DNA of 64,000 nucleotides from CAIQQQ01 sp037445025 (GTDB lineage: Bacteria > Pseudomonadota > Alphaproteobacteria > Acetobacterales > Acetobacteraceae). The position numbers and the translations under genes are program-made. Below are positions 1-9,311 of the stretch, in pieces. Position 1 is the first letter of the stretch, and each line of letters starts with the position of its first letter. The notes below the pieces were generated by a model. It had not been told where the DNA came from. It made no database searches and saw only the letters and a list, made by a program, of their open reading frames with translations. The stretch spans positions 1 to 64,000 of the forward strand of contig JBBILI010000017.1 in NCBI GenBank assembly GCA_037445025.1. Reading direction: 5' to 3'.

Positions 1-3000
1 GCGCCGCAGCTGGTGCCGATATCGGTGCCGTTGCCGGCGCCCAATTCGATGATGTTGCCGCTGCCGTCGAGCACCACGACATTGTTGCCGCCCGAGCCGG
101 TATGGATGTTGTTGCCGCCATCCTGGCTCGAAATGATCACCCCGTTCGACCCGTTGCCGTCATACACCCCGCCCACCGCCTGGATCGGCGTCGTGCCCGC
201 GAAATACCCGTTGAACTCGAGGCCGGCATTCGCACCCTGCGTGGTCTGGTTGGCGATCACGTTCAGCACGTTGGTGACGCCGGTGCTGGGATTGACATCG
301 CTGTCGATCAACGGATTGGCGGTCGGCTCGGTCTCGCTGAAGCTCATCCCCGCCGGGGCCAGCACCTTCACCTCATAGGCGCCCTGCGGCACCTCGGTGA
401 AGCTGTAGCCGCCCGAACTGTCGGTGGTGGTCGTGCCCAGCACCGTCTTGCCGTCGGCACTCAGCAGCTGAACCGTCACCCCCGCCACCCCGGCATCGCC
501 GACATGATAGACGCCGTCACACTGCCCGTCGAAGAACACGAAGCTCTTGATGGTGCCGCCCCCGACAGTGACGCTGGCCGTCGCATCCAGCGTCGTCGGG
601 TTGGCGCCCGGCGTCACGCCCAGCGTGTTGACCGGCGCCGAGGTCACCAGGCTGCCCGTGTCGGTCAGCACCTCGTTGACCGTGTCGGCCGCATCGACCT
701 TGGCCACGATCTGCACCACCACATCGCTGTTGGTGGAGCCCGCCGGGTTGGTGATGCCGGCCGTGCCAAAGTCAAAGCTCACCACACCGGCGCTGTCCAC
801 ACCCGCGGCGCCCACCGCCAGCGCCGAGCCCGTGGTGCCCCCCAGCGAGACCACGCTGGACGAGACATAGTCGAGCCCCGTCGGCAGCGCGTCGCTGAGC
901 ACCAGGTGCTGTGTGCCGGTGTCGAGCGTGCCCACCACGTCATAGGTCAGCATCTCGCCGGGCGCCGCGTAGATCGTCCCACCCGCAGAAGCCTGCGGCG
1001 GCCCGTACGAGGTCCCCACCAGAGTCTTGCTGACATGATCGACCAATGTCGCGCCCACACTGGCCTGCGCCGTCTTGCTGAAGCTCTCGCCACCGGTGTT
1101 GCCGTTGGCCACCGTGTCGGGCTGCGAGGTGTAGTCGAGCGTCGCGGTGTTGGTGATCACCGCGGCGTTGACGACATTGTTGGCCAGCGCCGCCTGATAG
1201 GTGATCACCACCGGCACCGCCCCCGGCGCGATGCTGGCGATGCTGGCATCGAACCCGTTGCCATCAGGCACAAAGCTGCCGGACGCCCCCGAGATTGTCT
1301 CGCTGCCCGCCACCAGGGTGAGGCCGTTGGGCATCAGATCCAGCAGGCTGACATTATACGCCGGCGAGGTCATGTCGGCGGCAGGGTCGATGGTCATGGT
1401 GAAGGTCGCAACCGACCCGGCGTCGCCGCTGGTGAAGGTCGTGGCCTTGGTCAGCGTCAGGTCCGGCGCCACGATCGTGTCGCTGGCCGAGGCGGTGGAG
1501 CTATGGCTGCCGGCTCCGGTCGTCCCCGAGCTGGTCAGCGTCGCCGTGTTGATCAGCGTGCCCGACGTCGCGGCGCTGGTGTCGAGCGCCGTGAGGTCGA
1601 TGGTGCCGGTCCCGTCCGGCCCCGCCGGAACCGTGACGGACCCGAGATCGAACGTCACCACGCCACCAACATCGCTGACCGGCGTGATCGCGCCTGCGCC
1701 CACCAGGCTGGCGGACTGGAACACCATCCCGGCCGGCAGGCTGTCGGTCACCACCACGTTGGAGGTGCCGGGCTCCAGCGTGCCGACCAGCTGGTAGGTC
1801 ACCGTCTCGCCGTTCGCCACCTTGGTGGTCGCGATATCGGCCGAGTCGGAGGTGGCAACGATGCTCTTCGAGATCGACGAGGAGATCACCACGCCGGTCG
1901 TGGCTGTCGAGGTGTTGGTGTTGGCGACGGTGCCGTTGGTCGGCTGCGTGGCATAGGTGGCGCTGGCGGTGTTGGCCAGCACCTCGCCCGGCGTCACCGC
2001 ATTGCTGAACGTGGCGTTGTAGACCACATCGATGGTCTCGCCGGCCGCGATGGCGGCACCGGCGTTGAAGCTGAACCCGTTGGTGTTGCTGGTGAAGCTG
2101 CCGGGCACCACCGTGCTGGTGCCGGCGATCTCAGCCGTCGGCGCGCCCAGGATCAGGCCGCCCGGTGTCGCGTTGGTGTCGAGAATGTCGAGGTTGTAGG
2201 CCGGGCCGCTGCCGGAATTCACCGCCTGGATGGTGAACTGCGCGACCGTCCCCGCATCGCCGGTGCCGGTGAGGATCTGCACCGTCTTGAGCAGCGACAC
2301 CGAGGGCGTGACGACCGACAGATCGACCGTGCCGCTGGTCACGGTGCTGGACCCCGCGCCGCCAGGGCCGGCCGTGGTGACCGAGGCAGCGTTGGCAATC
2401 GTCTCGCCGTTGGTGACGCTGCCCGCTACATCGGCTGTCACATCCACCAGGATCGTGCCGGTGTTGCCGATCGGATCGGTGATGGTGCCCAGGCTCAGCA
2501 CGGCGTTGTTGCCGCTGCCGGTGTCGGTCACCGTCGTTGCGGTGGTGCCGCCGGCCGAACCCAGCGACGCGCCCACATAGGTCAGCCCGCTCGGCAGCAC
2601 ATCGGTGAGCACCACCGACTGCGTGCCGTTCCCCGGCACCACCGCCAGCTGATAGACCACCTGCTCGCCCGCCTCCACCTTGCCCGCAGGCAGCGTGGGG
2701 TCGGAGGCCGACAGCAGCGTCTTGGCGATGGTCGGCGACAGCGTGACATTCACCGAGGCGGAATCGGTGTTGGTGTTCTCGACCGGCGTTCCCGTGGGCT
2801 GCTCGGTGTAGGTGCCGCTCACCGTGTTGGCGAGCACCTCCGCCGGGGTGACGGCGCTGCTGAACGTGCCGGTGTAGCGGATCACCACCGTCTGGCCGGC
2901 CGGAACCGGGGCGCTCGGCGTGAAGGTGAAGCCGTTGCCGGCCGGCATGAACTGGCCCGCCACCACGGTCGACGTGCCGGCGATCACCGCCGTCGGGCTG

Positions 3001-6000
3001 CCCAGGATCAGCCCGCCGGGGGTCGCGTCGGTGTCGGTGATGACGACGTCGTCGGCCGGCGCGTTGCCGCTGTTGGTGTAGGTGACGGTGAAGTTCGCAA
3101 CCGTCCCGGCATCGCCGGTGCCCGAGGCGATCTGCACGCCCTTGGTCACCGACAGCATCGGCGCCACCACCGTCTCATCGACGGTGCCGCTGTTGGCCAC
3201 CTGCGCGCCGCTGCCGTTCAGCGCCGTGCTGGTCACCGCGGCGGCGTTGTCGATCGTCTGGCCCAGGCTCACCGTGCCGGCCACATCGGCCGTCACGTCG
3301 ATCAGGATGCTGCCGCTGTTGCCGGCGGGATCGACGATGTCGCTGAGGTTCAGCGTCAGGTTGTTGCCCGCGCCGCTGTTGGCGAGCGCGCCCAGCGTGG
3401 CATTGGTGCCGCCGGCGGCGGCCACCGAGGCGCCCACGAAGCTGAGCCCGGTCGGCAGGGTGTCGGTCACGCTGAGGTTCTGCGTGCCGTTCCCCGGCGT
3501 CACCGCGATCTGATAGACCAGCTGCTCGCCCGGCTCGACCTGGCCGGTGCCGAGATTGCTGTAGCTCTCCGACAGCAGCGTCTTGCTGATGGCAGGCGTG
3601 AGCTTCACACTCTCGTCCGCGGTCGCGGTGTTGGAAACCAGGGAGATGCCGGTGCCGACGGCCGTCGGCAGCGAGGAGTAGGTGGCGGAAGCGCTGTTGT
3701 CCAACGTCTGGCCGGACTGCACGGCGTTCGTGTAGGTGCCGGTGTAGTCGATCGTCACCGTCTGGCCGACCGCGATGGGGTTGGTCGGCGTGAAGGTGAA
3801 GCCGTTGGCGGTGCTCTGGAAGTTGCCGCCGACAGTGGCCGTCGTCCCGCTCAGCGTCAGGTCGGCGGGCGAGCCGTCGGTGTCGGTCAGCACCACGTTG
3901 TCGGCCGGTGCGGTGCCGTTGTTGTCGATGGTGATGACGTAGGACACCGTCTGCCCCGCATCGCCCACGATGCCCGAAGGCGTCTTGTGCACCACCAGGG
4001 TCGGCTGCTCGATGGTGGCCGAGGCGGTGGCGGTGCCCCCTGGCTCGACCGTCCCGGCGGTTTCCACCGAGGCGGTGTTGGTGAGCACCGTGCCGCTGGA
4101 CAGCGAGCTGGTGTTCTGCACCGTCCCGGTCACGTCGATGGTGACGAGGCTGTTCACACCGCTGGACTGGGTGGCGCCGAGATCGAAGGTGACGGTGTTG
4201 CCGCTCACGATGGGCGTGGTGTTGACACCAGGATCGCTGATGCCGCTGCCCGTGGCCACGATCGAGGCGGAGCTGTAGACGAAGCCGCTCGGCAGCGTGT
4301 CGACGATCCTGAGATCGGTGCTCGACCCCTCGACCAGCGTGCCCACCACCTGGAACGTGGCGCTCTCGCCCTGCACCAGATGATAGGGCAGGGGCACCTG
4401 GCTGGTGTCGCTGCCCGCGACCAGCGTCTTGCTGATCCCCGGGTTGGCGATGTTGACGGTGGCGGAGTTGGAGCCGCTATAGGTCTTGTCGTAGCCCGGC
4501 GTGGTGAAGGTGCTGTCGGTGCTCGGCAGCGAGTCCGCGGTGTAGCTGCCGGTGTTGACGAAGCTGGAATTGTAGGCGTCGGTGCTCAGCGCCGTGGTGG
4601 TGAATTCGAGATAGTCCTGACCGCCCACGTCCAGCGTCGGGATATCCGCCGTCACCGTCTGGGTGGCGGCGTTGTACGACGCTGTGGCGGTGGTGATAAC
4701 CACGCCGCTGCTGTTCACGACCTCGACATTGGTGATGCCCGCAAGGTTGATGTCCGAGGCCAGCGAGGCCAGCGGATCGCTCAGCACGACCTGATAGGCC
4801 GGGGCCGCGCTGCTGTTCGATCCGTCGCTGATCTCCACACGATAGGTCAGCGTGTCGCCGGCCGTGGCCGTGACCGTCGGTTCGAAGCTGCCGTTGGTGG
4901 TCACGTCCTTCACGGTCTTGTGGATCGACAGCTCCGGCGCCACCGTTTTCACCTGCGTCGTGCCGGCCGGCGAGGACTGCGTGCCGCCCTGCGGGCTTGT
5001 ATACAGCGTATCCGCGGTGTTGGTCAGCGTCAGCCCGCCGGTGTTGCCGGAGGTGCTGCCCTCGAACGCCGCCGTCACGGTGTAGGTCACCTGATCGGGC
5101 GCGGTGTTGCCGTCATTGGTGACGGTGACATTGCCGAGATCCAGCCCCACCCCGCCGGCCGAGAGCGTGCCGATGGCGGTGCCATGCGTGGCCGAAGTGC
5201 CGATGATGCCTGGTCCGACCGAATCAATCGTGCCGGAGACGAAGGTGAGCGTGCCGTTGCCGCTGGCCGGCAGCAGATCCTGCACGGTCAGGTCCTGATA
5301 CGTGCCCTCGCCCAGCGTGGTGGTGACGGTGAAGGTCACGGTCTCGCCGAGCTTCAGCGCCGCCGCATTGCCGGCCACGCCCGACGAGCCGGCCGCGTCC
5401 TCGGAGGTCGCGGTCACCACCTTGGTGGTGATCGGCGCCTCGGTATAGACGGTGGTGCTGGCCTGCAGCGTGCCGGTGTCGTTGTTGTTGCTGACGAAGT
5501 TGGTGCCGCCATTCTGGGCCGCGAACTTCGTCACCGTCGCCGTGTTGGTCAGCGTGTCGACCGGCTGGGCGATGGTGGTCGGCAAGGTCACGTCATAGGT
5601 GACAACGGCGATGTCGCCGGTCTGCGTGCTGCTGCCGCTGTCGGCCGCCAGCGGATTGACGAGCGTGATGCCACCGCCGCTGCCCGTGTCGAACAGGCTG
5701 TTGGCGCTGCCGTCGTTGTTGACATACGCCAGCGCGTTGCCCGCCCCGTCGGTGACCTTGATGTTGCTGACATCCGCCGTCGTCAGACCGGTCGGCAGCG
5801 TGTCGTTGAGGCTGATGTTGTAGCCGTCGGAACTGCCGGTGTTCTGCACCTCCACCGCGTATTCCACGGTGTCGCCGCCCTGCAGGCCATACGTGGTGTC
5901 GCTGAGGCCGACATCCCCATTGTTCACCGTGCCGTTGACACCGGTGAGATCCGTCGCGCTGCCGAACACGGCGCCGCCGTCGTTGAAATGGCCCAGCCCG

Positions 6001-8966
6001 TCGTTGCCCGAGATGCTGCCGGTCGGGCTGGCAATGCCCACAACGCCCTTCTGCACGTTCATCACCGGCTGCACGATCTCGATCTGCTTGATCGCGCTCT
6101 GCGTGGTGGTGGTGCCGAAGGAGTTGGTCTCGCTCGCCGTCTCCTCGTTGGTGAGATCGAGCCCGTTGATGAACGGCTGATCCAGCGCCGTCGTGGTGTA
6201 CAGCAGATTGACCGTGCTGTCCGGCGTGCCGGCATCGCTCACCTGGCCGAAATTCACGGTGAACGCGTTGCTCGCCGCATTCACCGTCACCCCCGGCGCG
6301 CCGGTGAACTCGCTGGTCGAAAGCTGATTGCCCGGCGCGAACTCGATCGTGCCGTCGCCGGGCACGTTGCTGCCGCTGGCGGTGGCGTTGACGAAGCTAT
6401 ACGTGCCGCCGCTGCCGTTCGGCTTGGTGACATCGATCACCGGCAGCGGCTCATAGTCGGTGACGGTGAAGTTCGAAGCCGTCGTCAGCGGCAGGTTGTA
6501 GCTGAGCTCATAGGTCACCTGGTCGCCCGGGGTCACCAGCGGCACCGTGCCGGGAGCCACCAGCGTGCCGTTGACGGCATAGACCGTCTTGGTCGGCGCG
6601 CCCACCGGCAGGCTCACGCCGGCGCTGCCGCTGTCGGACACCTGAATGTTGTTGTCATTGACCAGCGTGCCCGTCACCGTCGCGCCGTTGCCGAGCGGGT
6701 CGCCCTGCTCGACCAGCGTGGTGGTCGTGGTGCCCGGATGGGTGCCCTGGTAGGTCGTCGTGATCTGCGAGGCGAGATCGATGCTGAACGTCGCCGCCGT
6801 CGCCGCGGTGTCGCCCGCCACCAGCGGGTCGAGCCCGCCGTTGAGATCGGCCCCCACACCCGCCTTGGCCATCGCCGCCGACACGTCAAAGGTGATGGTG
6901 GTCACCCCCGTGGTGGCGTCGACCGCGCTGCGCGAGTCGGTGCCGTCAAAGGTGATCGGCGTCGTCGTCGAACCCTGCGTCACCGACAGCGTCAGCGGCA
7001 CGTTCGCGTCCAGCGTCTGGCCGCTGCTCAGCGTGTCCGTGACAACGATGTTGCCCACATCGCTGAAGTTCGAGACCTCGCCGTTGATCTGCCAGCTGAT
7101 CACGCCGCCCGGCGCCAGCGTGGGGGCGGAGACCACCTCCTTCTGCAGCGCGATCGGCTTGGCGGTGATCACGTCCTGGCCCGGCACGTTGGTGGCAGGC
7201 TTCACCGGCGCCGGCGTGGAGCTGACCACGCCGCCGCTGGCGCTGCTGAACCCGGCCGAACCGCCGCTCTGGTTGCCGATGCCGAGATCGGTGGGCGTCG
7301 AATTGCTCTGCAGCAGCAGCCCGCCGGAGGCCGCGCCGAGCCCCGCCGTGATGGTGGCGCTGGAACCGTTGGTGACATTGGAGCCGGCGAAGTTGCCGAT
7401 GATGCGATTGTTCGACTGGTCGTAGCTGATCGCGCCATAGCCGTTGTTGGTGCCGATCCCCGGCCCCTCGCCGGGCGTCCCGCTCAGCGTCGCCGCGAAG
7501 CTGAGGCTGCCGGCGTTGCTGACGTCGTAGAGATAGCTGCCGTTGCTGTCGGTGACGGTCACGGTGTTGACCACCGAGCCGCCGTTGAGCTGATCGACCA
7601 GCATCGTGCCGCTGCCCGAGGCGCCGTTGCCGACCGGCCCGGTGACGGTGTTGGGCTGCTGATACTGGCCGGAATTGCTGTATTCCGACGAAATGCTGCC
7701 GACATCGCTGGTGCCCGAACCGATCACGCCGAAATCGGCGACGATCTTGCCGGCGGCCTCGTCGTAATACACGAACCGCGTGCCGGTGGCGCCGACCCCC
7801 GAGGTCTCGATGACCGGCGCCGCAGCGGCACCGGCGGAGCTGGAGGCCAGCGTGACCGAGCCGGTGTTGCTGACGTCATACACATACGTGCCGCTGACGC
7901 CGTCCGAGATGGTGAAGCTGTTGGAGATGGCGGAATACGGCAGCTCGTCGGTGACCGTGAGGTCCTGGCCCGGCGTCGCCACCACCGTCGCAGCGCCCAG
8001 CGACTGATACTGGCTCTCGCTGAAGTTGCTGACGATGGAAGGGCCGTTGAAATCCGTGTCGCTGGTCGAGGCGCCGGTATAGCTGCCGAAATTGGCCGTC
8101 AGCGAACGGGAGGCGGCGTCGTAATACACCCCCGGCGTCGTGGCGATCAGGCTGGCGCTGTTCTCGATCGGCAGGCCCGTGATGGCGGGGTTGGGCGTCC
8201 CGGTGGTGCCATGGGTGGTGGCCCCGGTATAGCTCAGCGCGCCGGTGGCGGGGTTGACGGTGTAGACATAGTCATACCCCGTGCCCGGGTCCTGCAGCGT
8301 GAACGTGTTGGCGATCGCACCGTTGGGCAGCGTGTCGGTCAGCGTCAGATTGGTCAGGTTGGAGCCCACGGCGACAGCGGAGCTGACCGTGAAGAACGCC
8401 GTGTTGCTCGGCCCGGTCGCCAGCTCCTGGTCAGGGCCGCTGTAGCTGCTCTGGGTCAGCAGCACGCTCGGCGTGATCGACAAAGTCGCCGGCGCCGACA
8501 CCTGGATCGGCGTGCTGCCGGTGGCCGTGCTGCCATAGAGGAACCCGCCGGTCACCGAGATCGGCTCGGCCGTGCCGACCGAGGCGGTCTTGGGCACGTT
8601 CAGCGTCACCGTCACATCGGCCGGCGTCTGGCCCGGGGTGAAGCTGCCGAACGGCAGGGGGATATAGACCAGCGCCCCGCCCGGCGTGCCGCCCGTGACC
8701 GTGACCGAGGTACCGGGCACCGTGAAATCGCCGGACGCGTCATAGGTGCCGGCCTGGTAGTTGGTGATCGGCGCGCCGAGGAAGCTGATCGCATCGCCCG
8801 CTCCGAAATTCAGCCCGTTGGTGCCGAGCGTGCCCAGATTGAGCACGACATACGGGCCATATCCCGTCGCATTGGCGTTCGAGAAGCTGAGATCCACCGT
8901 CTGCGTCGTGCCAAGGAAAGCATTTGGATCCGCAGAAATGCCAACGGTCGGGGTCGGAGAGGCCAT
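1..8966 (-). CDS. Giant modular adhesin-like surface/secreted protein, N-terminal part (runs off left edge)
   Basis: Read on the minus strand from ATG at 8966 (preceded by AAGGATC) there is no stop down to base 1, giving about 2,988 residues and continuing outside the window. The N-terminus (MASPTPTVGISADPN) has no signal peptide. The protein is Thr/Ser/Gly/Val-rich and low in Cys and Lys. Much of it consists of ~283-residue modules, visible as a ~850-base period between about 900 and 5300; each contains a GExxxYxxxxTLxxGTxxxxxxDxLPxG motif typical of DUF11/isopeptide-type beta-sandwich repeats. Near 300-545 is an SdrD_B/Cna_B-like domain (VFFDGQCDGVYHVGDAGVAG, then GGYSFTEVPQGAYEVKV). The last ~70 residues are Gly/Asn/Asp-rich, like a calcium-binding beta-roll. 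Type I secretion is inferred from the absent signal peptide and this tail; no transporter genes are in view. A role as adhesin or matrix protein is an inference. Confidence 0.8.
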   Translation of the reverse strand, partial: MASPTPTVGISADPNAFLGTTQTVDLSFSNANATGYGPYVVLNLGTLGTNGLNFGAGDAISFLGAPITNYQAGTYDASGDFTVPGTSVTVTGGTPGGALVYIPLPFGSFTPGQTPADVTVTLNVPKTASVGTAEPISVTGGFLYGSTATGSTPIQVSAPATLSITPSVLLTQSSYSGPDQELATGPSNTAFFTVSSAVAVGSNLTNLTLTDTLPNGAIANTFTLQDPGTGYDYVYTVNPATGALSYTGATTHGTTGTPNPAITGLPIENSASLIATTPGVYYDAASRSLTANFGSYTGASTSDTDFNGPSIVSNFSESQYQSLGAATVVATPGQDLTVTDELPYSAISNSFTISDGVSGTYVYDVSNTGSVTLASSSAGAAAAPVIETSGVGATGTRFVYYDEAAGKIVADFGVIGSGTSDVGSISSEYSNSGQYQQPNTVTGPVGNGASGSGTMLVDQLNGGSVVNTVTVTDSNGSYLYDVSNAGSLSFAATLSGTPGEGPGIGTNNGYGAISYDQSNNRIIGNFAGSNVTNGSSATITAGLGAASGGLLLQSNSTPTDLGIGNQSGGSAGFSSASGGVVSSTPAPVKPATNVPGQDVITAKPIALQKEVVSAPTLAPGGVISWQINGEVSNFSDVGNIVVTDTLSSGQTLDANVPLTLSVTQGSTTTPITFDGTDSRSAVDATTGVTTITFDVSAAMAKAGVGADLNGGLDPLVAGDTAATAATFSIDLASQITTTYQGTHPGTTTTTLVEQGDPLGNGATVTGTLVNDNNIQVSDSGSAGVSLPVGAPTKTVYAVNGTLVAPGTVPLVTPGDQVTYELSYNLPLTTASNFTVTDYEPLPVIDVTKPNGSGGTYSFVNATASGSNVPGDGTIEFAPGNQLSTSEFTGAPGVTVNAASNAFTVNFGQVSDAGTPDSTVNLLYTTTALDQPFINGLDLTNEETASETNSFGTTTTQSAIKQIEIVQPVMNVQKGVVGIASPTGSISGNDGLGHFNDGGAVFGSATDLTGVNGTVNNGDVGLSDTTYGLQGGDTVEYAVEVQNTGSSDGYNISLNDTLPTGLTTADVSNIKVTDGAGNALAYVNNDGSANSLFDTGSGGGITLVNPLAADSGSSTQTGDIAVVTYDVTLPTTIAQPVDTLTNTATVTKFAAQNGGTNFVSNNNDTGTLQASTTVYTEAPITTKVVTATSEDAAGSSGVAGNAAALKLGETVTFTVTTTLGEGTYQDLTVQDLLPASGNGTLTFVSGTIDSVGPGIIGTSATHGTAIGTLSAGGVGLDLGNVTVTNDGNTAPDQVTYTVTAAFEGSTSGNTGGLTLTNTADTLYTSPQGGTQSSPAGTTQVKTVAPELSIHKTVKDVTTNGSFEPTVTATAGDTLTYRVEISDGSNSSAAPAYQVVLSDPLASLASDINLAGITNVEVVNSSGVVITTATASYNAATQTVTADIPTLDVGGQDYLEFTTTALSTDAYNSSFVNTGSYTADSLPSTDSTFTTPGYDKTYSGSNSATVNIANPGISKTLVAGSDTSQVPLPYHLVQGESATFQVVGTLVEGSSTDLRIVDTLPSGFVYSSASIVATGSGISDPGVNTTPIVSGNTVTFDLGATQSSGVNSLVTIDVTGTVQNTSSLSSGTVLTNTASVETAGTVEPGGTATASATIEQPTLVVHKTPSGIVGDAGQTVSYVITIDNNGTAPADNVVLTDTDGSPADLTLSGTTATVGGNFQSTANGFTFTPTNPIAVGQTVTIDYTGTYTNAVQSGQTLDNSASATYSSLPTAVGTGISLVSNTATADESVKLTPAISKTLLSESYSNLGTGQVEPGEQLVYQIAVTPGNGTQNLSVTDTLPTGLSFVGASVAAAGGTNATLGALANSGAGNNLTLNLSDIVDPAGNSGSILIDVTADVAGTVSLGQTIDNAAAVTSTALNGSGAQVANSGTVDETVVAPMLSVTKGVQIASGTGDAGTVANFTVTYTNSGNAPADDVVITDTDATPGGLILGSPTAVIAGTSTVVAGQFMPAGNGFTFTPSAPVPAGQTVVIRYTGTFSSAVTPAEVLANTVSGTYTEQPTGTPVENTNTDSASVNVTLSPTIAKTLLSASDPTLPAGKVEAGEQVVYQLAVVPGNGTQSVVLTDVLPSGLTYVGASLGSAGGTTATTVTDTGSGNNAVLSLGTITDPIGNTGTILVDVTADVAGSVTNGETIANAASVTTAGPGGAGSSTVTSGTVDLSVVTPSVSLLKTVQILTGTGDAGTVAQFTIQAVNSGSGPAYNLDILDTNATPGGLILGAPTAEIAGTSTVVPGSFTSNTNGFSFNAGAAIAAGETIDVVYNATFSNAVTPGEVLANTASATYATQPTNGTVANTNTSTATTGVVISSSISKSIVATSDSADIATTKVANGETVTYQLVGTLEPGTSNVVVTDSLPAGMVFQSASLVGAGAITPVSDVGGVVTFDLGSVTVPAGPDGTGTIDLTALDTSAATSGTLINTATLTSSGTTGAGSHSSTASASDTIVAPDLTLTKATTFTSGDAGSVATFTMTIDPAADMTSPAYNVSLLDLMPNGLTLVAGSETISGASGSFVPDGNGFDASIASIAPGAVPVVITYQAALANNVVNAAVITNTATLDYTSQPDTVANGNTGGESFSKTAQASVGATLVDHVSKTLVGTSYGPPQASAGGTIYAAPGEMLTYDVVGTLDTGTQHLVLSDALPTGLDYVSSSVVSLGGTTGSALAVGAAGVDSAGVVSFDFGTAGITNPAGSTNSDVVVQIVAKVDAADTVNEVLTDTGSLVTSAPVNTLGVTPGANPTTLDATASVTVGGGTIKSFVFFDGQCDGVYHVGDAGVAGVTVQLLSADGKTVLGTTTTDSSGGYSFTEVPQGAYEVKVLAPAGMSFSETEPTANPLIDSDVNPSTGVTNVLNVIANQTTQGANAGLEFNGYFAGTTPIQAVGGVYDGNGSNGVIISSQDGGNNIHTGSGGNNVVVLDGSGNIIELGAGNGTDIGTSCG

Positions 8967-9311
8967 AAGTATAGATCCTTACGCGAGGACGGTCATTTGC
9001 GCTCGGTTCTGCAAACGACGGGCCAGTTTTCGTCGTCGCTTTTCTTCGATTTTAGGCAGATTCACGCAGGATTGATGCCGTAAAGCGATGATATTCTGCC
9101 TATTGCACTGCAAAATGCGAATTATATTGCAATTTGCATTCTGCGACAGCGATACACTGCAATCTGCAACACCATACCAATTGAGAACGATCCCGCTCCG
9201 CACTGTGCAAATGGACAATCCGGCCGCCGCGCGCCCCCTGGTGCCGCGCCGCGCGCCCGGTATTCTGTCCCCCGCCAGGGCCCATCGCCGGCCGAACCAG
9301 GAACAGCGCCG
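8967..9311. promoter_or_regulatory. Divergent intergenic region with three YTGCAAnnTGC direct repeats
   Basis: This 345-base gap separates the divergent giant protein gene and hutU. About 100 bases (9080-9180) are clearly AT-richer than the surroundings. They hold three similar 13-mers in the same orientation: CTGCAAAATGCGA (9108), TTGCAATTTGCAT (9127) and CTGCAATCTGCAA (9157). I do not recognise the binding protein. They could be operator half-sites for either flanking gene. No convincing coding sequence was seen here. Confidence 0.4.

Noticed and set aside
102..9083. 2,993-codon open frame on the plus strand
   Set aside because: It is the antisense shadow of the giant minus-strand gene: Arg/His/Gly/Ala-rich, without domains. 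The minus strand reads as DUF11/SdrD-type repeats and has a ribosome site.
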